DNA of 64,000 bases from positions 248,001 to 312,000 of the forward strand of contig CAYTVG010000001.1 in assembly GCA_964441755.1 (NCBI GenBank), written 5' to 3'. The DNA is from JAUMBM01 sp964441755. Lineage in GTDB: Bacteria > Bacteroidota > Bacteroidia > Chitinophagales > Saprospiraceae. Below are positions 17,711 to 26,582 of this stretch, one piece after another. The notes beneath the pieces were generated by a model. That model did not search any database. It was given only the letters and a program-made list of their open reading frames with translations, and was not told where the DNA came from. The first letter of the stretch is position 1; each line of letters begins with the position of its first letter. The translations under genes and the position numbers were made by a program.

Positions 17711-19071
17711 TGATGAAAAAAATTTTGCTCAGCCTCGCAGTCTGCCTGATTGTCACGGCTTCGTATACACAGAGGGCTGTTATTGACAAAGTTATTGCTA
17801 CTGTCGGCGGTGAGGTAATCTTATTGTCAGAGGTTGAGGAGCAATACGCGCTTTACAAGGCGCAGCAGCCAGGCATGCCGGATGATGCACGTTGTGAGAT
17901 TCTCGACGGACTATTGACATCCAAGTTGCTCGTTAATCAGGCAAAGCTTGACAGTATAGAGGTGAGTGATCAGGAAGTAGAAGAACAGCTCGACGCCCGC
18001 ATTGAGCGCATCTTATCTTATATGAACGGCGATGTCAGTCAGTTTGAAGATTATTATGGCCAGACCATCACGGAGGTGAAGGACCAGTTTAGGGAAGATT
18101 TGCGCAACCAGGTGATGGCTGAGCGGATGAGGTCAGAGGCACTTAAAGCAATTTCAGTTACTCCTTCGGAGGTCAAAGTTTTTTTCGAGTCTATTCCCCG
18201 CGATAGCCTCCCCTACTTCAATTCGGAGGTAGAGATTGGGGAGATCGTTTATAAGCCCAAGGTCAATGATGCCGAACGGAAAAAGGCAGTCGATAAGCTG
18301 GAGGGTATACGCGACCAGATTGTAAATGGACAGGCAACTTTCGAAGCGATGGCACAGCGGTTCAGTGATGATGGTTCTGCCCGCATCGGGGGTGATTTGG
18401 GTTGGGCACGACGCGGTAAATTTGTTCCTGAATTCGAAGCTGCAGCTTACCAGCTCGATCCGGGTGAAATCAGTCCGGTGGTCGAAACCGAATTTGGTTT
18501 TCATATTATTCAACTGATGGAACGCCGGGGCAATTCAATTCGTGCCCGGCATATTCTCGTTCGCCCCAATATTACACAGGCGGATATAGAGCTTGCACGC
18601 CGACACCTCGACTCAGTACGCCTGCTGATTGTAAGTGATTCGGTCAGTTTTTCACTGGCAGTGAAAAGATTTGGCGACAAAGAAGTTCAAAGCTACAACA
18701 ACGATGGCCGTATGATGAATCCGGCCAGCGGCAATACGTTTTTCGAAATAGGGGATCTGGATCCGGATGTTTATTTTGCAGTAGATTCCATGAAACAGGT
18801 GGGGCAAATATCAAAACCTTTTGCTTTCAAAGACCCCGGTGGCGAAACGTATTTCCGCATCGTACAGTTGCAGTCCCGCACAGCACCACACAAGGCTAAT
18901 CTGCGTCAGGATTACACCAAAATCCGTGATGCAGCCGTTCAGGCGAAGCAGAGTGAACATTTGCTGCAATGGGTAGGTGACAGAGTACAGAGCACGTTTA
19001 TCTTCATTGATCCCATGTATGACAGTTGTGTTCGCCTAAGTGTCTGGCGAAAAGAGGGCGTCAGGCCGTAG
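17710..19071 (+). CDS. SurA-like periplasmic chaperone/peptidylprolyl isomerase
   Basis: A 453-residue protein with a signal peptide (ending near ASYTQ), a SurA-N domain (about 22-165, starting IDKVIATVGGEVILLSEV, the typical SurA start), and two parvulin regions. The first (about 175-278) has GGDLGWARRGKFVPEFE...FGFHIIQL and looks intact. The second (285-385, RARHILVR) is more diverged. It should guide unfolded outer membrane proteins to BamA, which is encoded elsewhere in this window. Two tandem ATGs (17710 and 17713) are possible starts. It ends the operon. Confidence 0.88.
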   Translation: MMKKILLSLAVCLIVTASYTQRAVIDKVIATVGGEVILLSEVEEQYALYKAQQPGMPDDARCEILDGLLTSKLLVNQAKLDSIEVSDQEVEEQLDARIERILSYMNGDVSQFEDYYGQTITEVKDQFREDLRNQVMAERMRSEALKAISVTPSEVKVFFESIPRDSLPYFNSEVEIGEIVYKPKVNDAERKKAVDKLEGIRDQIVNGQATFEAMAQRFSDDGSARIGGDLGWARRGKFVPEFEAAAYQLDPGEISPVVETEFGFHIIQLMERRGNSIRARHILVRPNITQADIELARRHLDSVRLLIVSDSVSFSLAVKRFGDKEVQSYNNDGRMMNPASGNTFFEIGDLDPDVYFAVDSMKQVGQISKPFAFKDPGGETYFRIVQLQSRTAPHKANLRQDYTKIRDAAVQAKQSEHLLQWVGDRVQSTFIFIDPMYDSCVRLSVWRKEGVRP

Positions 19072-19103
19072 GCTTGACAGAGGGCATATAGCTGGTAAGG
19101 TGT

Positions 19104-19136
19104 TTTGTATTTATTGTAGAGAATGCGTTATCTTTA
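19104..19136 (+). promoter_or_regulatory. Promoter of the DUF819 gene, overlapping an inverted repeat
   Basis: TTTG (19104-19107), 21 bases, then TATCTTTA (19129-19136), one mismatch from the -7 consensus. The -7 box is also the left arm (19127-19135) of a 9-bp inverted repeat whose right arm is 19151-19159. Confidence 0.4.
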
Positions 19137-19164
19137 CCGTCGGACCAACCAAAGATAACCAGTT

Positions 19165-20418
19165 ATGTCATTACCACTTGGCAACGATGCGATTGTACTT
19201 GGATTGCTGATATGTGTTCTTGCAGGTGTTTTTGTTACTGCGGAAAGCAATCATCCGGCATGGAAGAAATTCTATTCCATAGTTCCGCCACTGTTGCTTT
19301 GCTACTTCATTCCTGCATTATTGCACTGGCCACTTGGCTGGATTTCTGGTGAATCTTCGTCTTTGTATAAGATGTCATCACGTTATTTGCTGCCCGCAAG
19401 TCTTGTGTTTCTTTGTCTGAGTATAGACCTGAAAGGGGTTTTTAATCTGGGCTCAAAAGCGCTGATTATGTTTTTCACAGCAACACTGGGGGTGGTCATT
19501 GGCGGTCCGCTGGCATTGTTGTTTGTTTTGAATGTTGCCCCCGGTCTGGTGGGCTATGAAGCCGATGAATTGTGGCGCGGGTTTAGTACCATTGCGGGTA
19601 GTTGGATTGGTGGCGGGGCGAATCAGACCGCAATGAAAGAAATCTTCAATGTCAGTACTAAACTGTTTTCTTCCATGGTGGTGGTGGATGTAATCGTTGC
19701 TAATGTGTGGATGGCAGCATTGTTGTACGGGGCGGCCAATAGCAGTCGTATTGATCGCTGGCTGAAAGCTGATAATTCAGCCATCGAAAAACTTCGGCAG
19801 GACATAGAAAGCTATTCTGAAAGTGTAAAGAAAATTCCGTCGACAACCGACATGTTTGTTCTGTTGGCTGTAGGCTTCGGGGCGGTAGCGCTGTCACATT
19901 TGGGTGCAGATTTGATCGTGCCGCTATTGGAAAAATATGAGGCTACGCTCAAGGCTATCTATCTTGAGTCGATTATTAGCTCCTTCTTCTGGATAGTTTT
20001 GATTGCAACTACCCTTGGTTTATTAGCATCTTTCACGCGCCTCCGCGCGCTTGAAGGGGTTGGAGCCTCTCGCACGGGTAGTGTGTTTATTTACATTCTG
20101 GTAGCTACTATAGGTATGCAGATGAATATCAAGGAGGTATTTGAAGCACCCGGTTTGTTTTTGGTGGGCATAGTATGGATGCTGGTTCACGTGAGTTTAC
20201 TTCTCTTTGTCGCCTGGCTGATAAAGGCTCCTTTCTTTTTTGTTGCTGTAGGAAGCCAGGCAAATGTTGGAGGGGCTGCTTCCGCACCCGTGGTAGCGTC
20301 TGCTTTCAGCCCTGCCCTTGCGCCTGTAGGTGTTCTGTTGGCCGTTTTGGGCTACGCTATGGGTACCTACGGAGCACTTATTTGTGCATTCATGATGCGG
20401 GCAATCGTAGGGGGGTAG
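19165..20418 (+). CDS. DUF819-family integral membrane protein
   Basis: A 417-residue protein with about 11-12 hydrophobic segments and glycine-rich turns such as GSWIGGGANQTAMKE and VGSQANVGGAASAPVVA, hallmarks of the DUF819 (YjcL-like) family. The two similar glycine-rich stretches suggest an internal repeat as in secondary transporters of the carboxylate/amino acid class. The transported molecule is not known. It has its own likely promoter and is followed after 98 bases by the CYTH gene. Confidence 0.85.
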   Translation: MSLPLGNDAIVLGLLICVLAGVFVTAESNHPAWKKFYSIVPPLLLCYFIPALLHWPLGWISGESSSLYKMSSRYLLPASLVFLCLSIDLKGVFNLGSKALIMFFTATLGVVIGGPLALLFVLNVAPGLVGYEADELWRGFSTIAGSWIGGGANQTAMKEIFNVSTKLFSSMVVVDVIVANVWMAALLYGAANSSRIDRWLKADNSAIEKLRQDIESYSESVKKIPSTTDMFVLLAVGFGAVALSHLGADLIVPLLEKYEATLKAIYLESIISSFFWIVLIATTLGLLASFTRLRALEGVGASRTGSVFIYILVATIGMQMNIKEVFEAPGLFLVGIVWMLVHVSLLLFVAWLIKAPFFFVAVGSQANVGGAASAPVVASAFSPALAPVGVLLAVLGYAMGTYGALICAFMMRAIVGG

Positions 20419-20516
20419 AAAATAGTTTCCCAAAACAGGCGAACGGTTGTGATCCCATACATCGAATTTTTGCAGATAAAAATACCTGCACAAAGCCACC
20501 ATAAGGGCTCATTGGT

Positions 20517-21065
20517 ATGCACATAAATATAGAAATAAAAGCAAGGTGTGAGAGCATAGAAGAACTTCATGATCTTCTCATGGCTGCGGGTGCGAGTTAC
20601 CGGGGAGAAGACCGGCAGCGCGATACTTACTTCCCTTGTGCGTATGGGCGGCTGAAGCTTCGTCAGGGCAATATAGAGAATGCACTCATCCACTACCAAC
20701 GATCAGATCTTGCAGGCCCCAAATTATCTGCAGTCACGCTCTACCCTGCTGCGGAGGCTGAGCAGTTGAGAAATGTATTGGAAAAATCGCTGGGGGTGCT
20801 GGTCGTTGTTGATAAAAAGCGTCGCATTTACTTTATCGATAATGTTAAATTTCACCTGGACGAGGTACAACAGCTCGGTTTTTTTGCTGAGATAGAAGCT
20901 ATAGACGTTGATGGCAAACTGGGAGAGGAGCAACTGCGCCTGCAGTGCAATCACTATCTGCAGCAACTGGGTATTCGTAATATCCAGTTGCTGACACATT
21001 CGTACAGTGATCTGCTAATGGCTCAGAAAGTAGCAGATTTTGCTAAAAAAGAAACGGAAGTATGA
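20517..21065 (+). CDS. CYTH-domain protein (class IV adenylate cyclase-like)
   Basis: A 182-residue CYTH-fold protein. It begins with NIEIKAR, the NxExK form of the CYTH signature, followed by RDTYF...GRLKLRQG, YQRSD and the acidic strand FHLDEVQQLGFFAEIE. The fold binds triphosphates with metal ions inside a beta-barrel tunnel. Members are class IV adenylyl cyclases, tripolyphosphatases or thiamine triphosphatases; this N-terminal variant is often annotated as class IV cyclase, but activity cannot be decided from sequence. Its stop overlaps the start of the hydroxyacyl-CoA dehydrogenase gene by 4 bases. Confidence 0.82.
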   Translation: MHINIEIKARCESIEELHDLLMAAGASYRGEDRQRDTYFPCAYGRLKLRQGNIENALIHYQRSDLAGPKLSAVTLYPAAEAEQLRNVLEKSLGVLVVVDKKRRIYFIDNVKFHLDEVQQLGFFAEIEAIDVDGKLGEEQLRLQCNHYLQQLGIRNIQLLTHSYSDLLMAQKVADFAKKETEV

Positions 21066-22219
21066 GAGATATACGTACTGTTGCTGTAGTGGGCAGCGGC
21101 GCCATGGGTGCAGGAATTGCTCAGGTAGCTGCTGTTGCAGGCCAGCAGGTAGTGGTATTTGACGTATCACCTGCCGCCCTCGACCGCGCCCGGCATTCAA
21201 TTGCTGCTAATCTCAGGAAACTGGCAGAAAAGGGGCGGCTCTCTACCGCGGAGGCCTCGGAGGCGGAAGCAAGAATTGTGTTTACAGTCTCACTGGATGA
21301 CTGTTCTGCCGCCGATTTGGTCATTGAAGCCGTTGCAGAACAGCTGGAAATTAAGAAAAAGCTATTCACAGAGCTCGAAGCTCGGGTAGCAGCAGATACA
21401 ATACTGGCAACAAATACCTCTTCGCTGTCGGTGACAGCCATCGCAGCTGCCTGTAAGGCAGCAGAGCGGGTTGTCGGGCTGCATTTTTTCAACCCCCCAC
21501 CACTAATGGCGCTGGTAGAAGTCATACGCGCAGTTCAAACAGCAGAAGCCGTAGCACAGACGGCCTACCGCCTCATGGAAAATTGGGGCAAACGTCCCGT
21601 ATGGGCTAAAGATACACCCGGCTTTATCGTCAATCGTGTAGCGCGGCCTTTTTACGGAGAAGCACTGCGGTTGTTGGATGAGGGTATTGCAGATATGGCA
21701 ACCATTGACTGGGCCATGACCCAACTGGCGGGTTTCCGCATGGGGCCATTTGCACTCATGGATTATATCGGGCACGATGTAAACTATAAAGTTACAGAGT
21801 CAGTCTTTGCATCTTTTTACAATGATCCTCGCTATAAACCAAGCTTCACGCAGCTTCGCCTGCTGGAGGCGGGGCACTTGGGCCGTAAAACCGGCAGGGG
21901 GTTCTACGACTACCGGGAGGGAGCTATGATGCCTGTTGCGACAGAAGATGACCGGCTGGGCTGGTTAATTTGCAACCGGATTCTCGCTATGCTCATCAAC
22001 GAGGCAGCAGATGCCTGCCATTGGGGAGTGGCTTCCCGGGAAGATATCGATCTGGCTGTGACCCGGGGACTGAACTATCCGAAAGGCCTGTTTGTCTGGG
22101 CAGTTGAATGGGGAGTAGCTAATGTGGTGTCACAACTGGATTATCTTTATGAACAATATCGGGAAGACAGGTACAGGTGCAGCCCGCTGTTGCGGCGCAT
22201 GGCAAGAGATGAAGGCTGA
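21062..22219 (+). CDS. 3-Hydroxyacyl-CoA dehydrogenase
   Basis: A 385-residue NAD-dependent enzyme that oxidises 3-hydroxyacyl-CoA in fatty acid or phenylacetate breakdown. It has the NAD-binding GSGAMGAGIAQVAA motif, the ATNTSSLSVT and VGLHFFNPPPLM segments with the catalytic His/Asn region, a first C-terminal 3HCDH domain (about 185-285: TPGFIVNRVARPFY...GRKTGRGFYDY) and a second, shorter 3HCDH repeat (about 295-380). The extra domain makes it longer than the usual 285-residue form, as in PaaH-type proteins. It is translationally coupled to the CYTH gene. Confidence 0.9.
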   Translation: MRDIRTVAVVGSGAMGAGIAQVAAVAGQQVVVFDVSPAALDRARHSIAANLRKLAEKGRLSTAEASEAEARIVFTVSLDDCSAADLVIEAVAEQLEIKKKLFTELEARVAADTILATNTSSLSVTAIAAACKAAERVVGLHFFNPPPLMALVEVIRAVQTAEAVAQTAYRLMENWGKRPVWAKDTPGFIVNRVARPFYGEALRLLDEGIADMATIDWAMTQLAGFRMGPFALMDYIGHDVNYKVTESVFASFYNDPRYKPSFTQLRLLEAGHLGRKTGRGFYDYREGAMMPVATEDDRLGWLICNRILAMLINEAADACHWGVASREDIDLAVTRGLNYPKGLFVWAVEWGVANVVSQLDYLYEQYREDRYRCSPLLRRMARDEG

Positions 22220-22262
22220 GGCGGGGTGAAAACAGACTATTTTACCACTAAATAGAAGATTA

Positions 22263-23291
22263 ATGAGCAAGGGATATGTATTGGTGACAGGCGGCTGTGG
22301 TTATATCGGAAGCCATACCATTATCGATTTGATAGAGCACGGTTATACACCTATATCTGTAGATAATCTTTCCAATGCCAGTGAGGATTCTTTGCGTGCT
22401 GTAGCGGAGATCACTGGTCAACAGGTGGTTAATCATCGTATCGACTTGTGCAATCGTGAAGCTACCAGGGCTTTGTTTTCAGACTATCCTTTTGTGGGGG
22501 TTATCCATTTTGCCGCATTGAAGGCGGTGGGAGAATCGGTGGAACAGCCTATGCGCTATTATCGCAATAATCTCGAGAGCCTGTTCAATGTGGTTGAGTC
22601 TATGGAAGAGACCGGTGTCAGGCGGCTCATCTTTTCTTCCTCCTGCTCAGTGTACGGTAATGCAACGGCCTTGCCCGTAGTAGAAAGTACGCCTCGCCAG
22701 GAGGCAGAATCTCCTTATGCGCGTACCAAGCAGATTGGGGAGGATGTGCTTCTTGATTACAGCAAAGTAGCTGCCGCATTTTCTTGTGTGCTGCTTCGCT
22801 ACTTCAATCCGGCGGGGGCACACCCTTCAGCGCTCATTGGAGAGGCGCCCTCCAATCCTGCACTGAACCTGGTACCTGTAATTACAGAAACTGCCATAGG
22901 TAAGCGATCCGGCGTCACCGTTTTTGGCGCTGACTATCCTACGCGAGATGGCAGCTGTATTCGCGATTATATCCACATTATGGACCTTGCTCGTGCCCAC
23001 ACACTTGCGCTGGACTATTTGATGGCTGACCGGCAGGAGCACAATTACGAAATTTTTAACCTTGGTATAGGTCAGGGTGTGAGTGTGCTGGAAGCTATTG
23101 CTGCCTTCGAGAGAGTATCGGGTAAAAAATTAGCCTACCAGATTGGCCCGCGGCGTGCGGGCGATGTGGTTGCTGTTTATGCCAACTATGAGCAGGCTGC
23201 CAGCCGGCTGGGCTGGCAGCCAAAGTATGATATTGATGATATCATGGCAACCGCCTGGGCGTGGGAGCAACGCCGCTCGGCCGCCCGTTAA
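22263..23291 (+). CDS. galE: UDP-glucose 4-epimerase
   Basis: A 342-residue extended short-chain dehydrogenase that interconverts UDP-glucose and UDP-galactose for surface sugar synthesis and galactose use. Visible are the NAD motif TGGCGYIGSHT, the catalytic Ser in SSSCSVYG, the YxxxK pair in YARTKQIGEDVL, RYFNPAGAHPSALIGE, and RDGSCIRDYIHIMDLARAH. It follows the dehydrogenase gene by 43 bases and is convergent with the DUF5686 gene. A weak GC hairpin (23311-23332) lies in the short gap. Confidence 0.94.
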   Translation: MSKGYVLVTGGCGYIGSHTIIDLIEHGYTPISVDNLSNASEDSLRAVAEITGQQVVNHRIDLCNREATRALFSDYPFVGVIHFAALKAVGESVEQPMRYYRNNLESLFNVVESMEETGVRRLIFSSSCSVYGNATALPVVESTPRQEAESPYARTKQIGEDVLLDYSKVAAAFSCVLLRYFNPAGAHPSALIGEAPSNPALNLVPVITETAIGKRSGVTVFGADYPTRDGSCIRDYIHIMDLARAHTLALDYLMADRQEHNYEIFNLGIGQGVSVLEAIAAFERVSGKKLAYQIGPRRAGDVVAVYANYEQAASRLGWQPKYDIDDIMATAWAWEQRRSAAR

Positions 23292-23334
23292 TGGATAAAC
23301 TGAGCGGACAGCCGGCCATGGATGCTTCCGGCGA

Positions 23335-25968
23335 TTACTCAATTTGTATAATCCCGCCACCAAAAGCAGAGGAGACGCTGATTCTTATACCCCAGTCGTA
23401 GTATTGGCCATCGCGGAATGCAAAAGCTCCTTCGAGTCGGAGGAATCGCAGGATGTTGTCAATACCATAGCCTAGTTCCGTAAAATGTCCTCCGTCAGCA
23501 GTATATAAGTGATTGATGAAGGCATTTTCCTTGATGCCCATCAACTGGACCTGCCAAATCTGCGTGAGCATGAGTTTGCGAAACTGATGATGCAGGTGAG
23601 CCTGCAGGTAGGTGCTGTTGGTACTAAATTCGTAGTAAGGTAAGAGGCGGAAGGAGGCTACCGGATCAGCAGATACGAGCGTGATCTGGTTGCCCGGAAA
23701 ATGTTTGTAGTCCGGGAATCCCAGGTAATCATCGCGCAGGAATCCCCCCATGTGAAGGCGATAATCGAGGGTGCCGGCTGCACCGACACGCAATCGCTGC
23801 CGTATGCCGATATCCAGATGATCAAAATCGGTGACACTTTGTGCCACATTGGGTATACCCTTGCGGTATAGCATAGAGATGACGGGCGAACTGTTGTTGA
23901 TAACTTCCTGCTTACCATCGCGGGTTCTGTATTTGAGCCAGGGGCTAAATTCGGCAGCGGCAGCCACCACGAATGCGCGTTCTCGCGCCGGCAGACCCTC
24001 GGGCCAGTCGCGGTGTGCGGGTGTGTTGGGGCTGTAGGTACCTTCGCGACGATTGTTCCAGGTTTGTGTAGTTGTGTTTTCGACATAACGGCGGTGTGCC
24101 CACTCGCCGGAAAGCGTCCACTTGATTCGCTCAGTACGCCGGCCATTCCAACTAAAGGCGCCGTATTCTTTTTCGTACAACTGCATGTAATTGAGTTCCG
24201 ACCATAAGGCGTAGTAGGTGTTAAAAATTTCAGCAATAGGATTTTGGTCATTGAACTGACTTATAAAGCGACCTCCTTCGATTTTGAAGGATTGTTGCTT
24301 ATTGGCAGGACCCAAAGACCACTGTCCATCTGTTTTGAAATTAAATCGCCGCCATGAAAATCCGTAGCGCGGTACGAAGCCTACAGACCAGGGGCGATCG
24401 CCACCTTGTCGATACCTAAAGGAGGCAGTAGCATTGAAACCTTCAACGGGATTAAACTGGATATCGGAAATGGCTGACTTGTATTCGAAGTATCTTCTTT
24501 CGCCCAGCTTCCATGTATCGCCTAAGAGTAGGTCGATGGCATTGAACTTACCATCGACAAAGCGGGTAATGCTGACAGAATCGGCTTCAGCTTCTTCCTT
24601 CTCCCGCTCAACTTTGGCCAGGCTGTCAAGTTTGAGGTAGCCACGGGCCTCCTGTTCGGTGAGCGGCAAGGGGCGTATTTCAGCCCAGAAGGCAGAATCC
24701 CTGTTGGCGGCCAGGCTGTCGACGGTGAAAGAGCGATTTTCAACAACTTCTGGTGCGTCCTGCTTTCGCACTTCTTCCCGGGCATACTCCCGCATGAGTT
24801 GTCGCAGTTCCTTGCTGCTGACCTCCTCCCCTGCTGCCAATTTTTCGGCAGCACTTGCACTGGTCCCGGCAGTCTGTTTGCGCTGCTGCTGCACCTGCCT
24901 GCTGACTTCAGGCTGCTGCCGCTCATCGATGACTGTGATGGTGGACGGCAGCGCGTTATTAAGCGTAATCTGGTAATTGCTAAGGCTGGCCAGGTATTTA
25001 AATTCAAAAGAAATGCCCATGACCCTGCCTGTGACATCGAAACGGGCAGTGACAGGCATCCACGTCTTGGCCTGTATAGGTTCGTACGACTGTTTCATGT
25101 TAAACTGTATCCCCTGCTTCCAGGCACTCAATTCGAGGCTGTGTATACTCCAGTCATTTTCGAGTATGTAGATATAGCCTTCAAAAACATTATCACCCCG
25201 GCTTCGGGGAGTCACTTTGATTTTGTTGACGCCGTAGCCTCTGTCCTGAAAGTAACCTGCCAGCTCAAAGCGGTAGTAGGTAAAAGCTTTGGGAGAAAGG
25301 GGAGAAATAGCATCGACCACCGTAGGCTGGTAGAAACTTTGATTGATATAGGGGATGGGGCTGGTATCAAAGTCTTCACCCTGCTGGTACACGGAGATTA
25401 CCTTTTCGCGCAGGGTATTAGGTCTCTCGTACTCCACAATGCTCACGGACTCTGATGTGAAAGCAGTTGTAGAATCAAGACCCGCTTCGGCAAGTTGTGA
25501 GCGTAAAAAGAAGGGTACATTGATCACCCGGCCCGACCCTTTTACATAGACCCGGGCGCTGTAGCTTTCGACCTGCTGCCGATGATAGTCTGCCTTGGCA
25601 ATGGCACGTCGCATGACTGTGTAGGCGCCGTCTTCTTCGCCATCGTAGACGGTAATTTCTTTGAGTTCAAAGGTCTGGGGCTGCATTTGTACATTAAGCT
25701 CTTTGGGCAGGCTGCCCAGCGATGTTTTTTCGGAGAGGGCCTTGTATCCAAGGTATTGAAAGACAATTGTATAGTCGCCAGGGTCAAGTTTTATTTCGTA
25801 AAAACCTTGTTCGTTGGTAATACCGCCTGTACCTGTTTCGGACACGTATACAGCTACAAACGCCATGGGTTGCCCCAGCTCGTTGCGGACAAATCCCCGG
25901 ATACTGGTGGCCATGAGCTGAAACTGAACCAGTAAAAATATGGGTAAAAGCAGATAAAGTGGCTTCAT
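23335..25968 (-). CDS. DUF5686 protein with carboxypeptidase-regulatory-like domain
   Basis: An 877-residue predicted outer membrane protein. The signal peptide ends near residue 20. A carboxypeptidase regulatory-like beta-sandwich (about 22-100: RGFVRNELGQPMAFVAVYV...LGYK) precedes the DUF5686 region that starts VMRRAIAKADYHRQQVESY and runs to the C-terminus with many alternating beta strands consistent with a barrel. A lysine- and alanine-rich linker (360-480) interrupts it. This architecture is very common in Bacteroidota and its function is unknown; TonB-linked transport and barrel structure are suggested by analogy only. Confidence 0.85.
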   Translation of the reverse strand: MKPLYLLLPIFLLVQFQLMATSIRGFVRNELGQPMAFVAVYVSETGTGGITNEQGFYEIKLDPGDYTIVFQYLGYKALSEKTSLGSLPKELNVQMQPQTFELKEITVYDGEEDGAYTVMRRAIAKADYHRQQVESYSARVYVKGSGRVINVPFFLRSQLAEAGLDSTTAFTSESVSIVEYERPNTLREKVISVYQQGEDFDTSPIPYINQSFYQPTVVDAISPLSPKAFTYYRFELAGYFQDRGYGVNKIKVTPRSRGDNVFEGYIYILENDWSIHSLELSAWKQGIQFNMKQSYEPIQAKTWMPVTARFDVTGRVMGISFEFKYLASLSNYQITLNNALPSTITVIDERQQPEVSRQVQQQRKQTAGTSASAAEKLAAGEEVSSKELRQLMREYAREEVRKQDAPEVVENRSFTVDSLAANRDSAFWAEIRPLPLTEQEARGYLKLDSLAKVEREKEEAEADSVSITRFVDGKFNAIDLLLGDTWKLGERRYFEYKSAISDIQFNPVEGFNATASFRYRQGGDRPWSVGFVPRYGFSWRRFNFKTDGQWSLGPANKQQSFKIEGGRFISQFNDQNPIAEIFNTYYALWSELNYMQLYEKEYGAFSWNGRRTERIKWTLSGEWAHRRYVENTTTQTWNNRREGTYSPNTPAHRDWPEGLPARERAFVVAAAAEFSPWLKYRTRDGKQEVINNSSPVISMLYRKGIPNVAQSVTDFDHLDIGIRQRLRVGAAGTLDYRLHMGGFLRDDYLGFPDYKHFPGNQITLVSADPVASFRLLPYYEFSTNSTYLQAHLHHQFRKLMLTQIWQVQLMGIKENAFINHLYTADGGHFTELGYGIDNILRFLRLEGAFAFRDGQYYDWGIRISVSSAFGGGIIQIE

Positions 25969-26102
25969 AGCAAAAAATTGAGTGGGTAAACAAGTAATTG
26001 ATGCCGGTCTCTCAGAAGCAACAACAAGATGCAGCTAAAGTGCAGCGCCACGGCTTTTTTTATAAAAACCTTAACCAAAATTCGACCAAAAGACAGAATT
26101 AA

Positions 26103-26131
26103 TTGTATTTTTAGATTACAGCATATTTTTG
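26103..26131 (+). promoter_or_regulatory. Promoter for the mutL-rhomboid gene group
   Basis: TTG (26103-26105), 18 bases, then TATTTTTG (26124-26131). This fits the Bacteroidota TTG-N17-23-TAnnTTTG consensus fully. The -7 box is embedded in an ACAGCA-N6-TGCTGT inverted repeat. It sits 45 bases before the small FDYxPR gene. Confidence 0.65.
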
Positions 26132-26175
26132 CTGTGCAAGTTGAGTAACTTGCGTAACACAACTAATCTGGCTAC

Positions 26176-26496
26176 ATGGCTTCCTTACGCTTCTTCAAGG
26201 TTCCCAAAAATCAGAAGTTTGATTATCGGCCACGTCATTGGGATCCGATTAAGGACGAAGTTGACGAGCGCCGCCGCCGTGCGGACGAGCGCCGCCAGCA
26301 AGGTGTAGAGGGTGTGAAGGCTCGTATTGCCTCAGAACTCCGCAGGGGTGCCGGGCGGGGTGTGAACGAACGCTACCGGCAGCAACAGGTCTTTAGATCC
26401 AATCTGATCCTGTTTGTGGTCATAGCACTGTTGGTGTTAGGGGCTTATATTTTCCTGCAGGTTTTCCTGCCTGATTTGCTTGAAATAGCCAATTGA
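26176..26496 (+). CDS. Small membrane protein with FDYxPR motif, upstream of mutL
   Basis: A 106-residue protein with a basic N-terminus containing KFDYRPRHWDPIKDE, a highly charged region rich in Arg and Glu (about 28-70), and one C-terminal membrane helix (about 77-100). I recognise the F-D-Y-x-P-R pattern as that of a small protein commonly found directly upstream of mutL in Bacteroidota, sometimes mislabelled as a riboflavin synthase subunit. Function unknown. It carries the likely promoter for the downstream group and lies 86 bases before mutL. Confidence 0.75.
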   Translation: MASLRFFKVPKNQKFDYRPRHWDPIKDEVDERRRRADERRQQGVEGVKARIASELRRGAGRGVNERYRQQQVFRSNLILFVVIALLVLGAYIFLQVFLPDLLEIAN

Positions 26497-26582
26497 CGTA
26501 TAGCGGAGGGGGTGCTGCGAAGTAGAACGACGAAGTTGTACCATTTTACGTAGGAGTTAAATATCACGGATTATCAGAGCCT

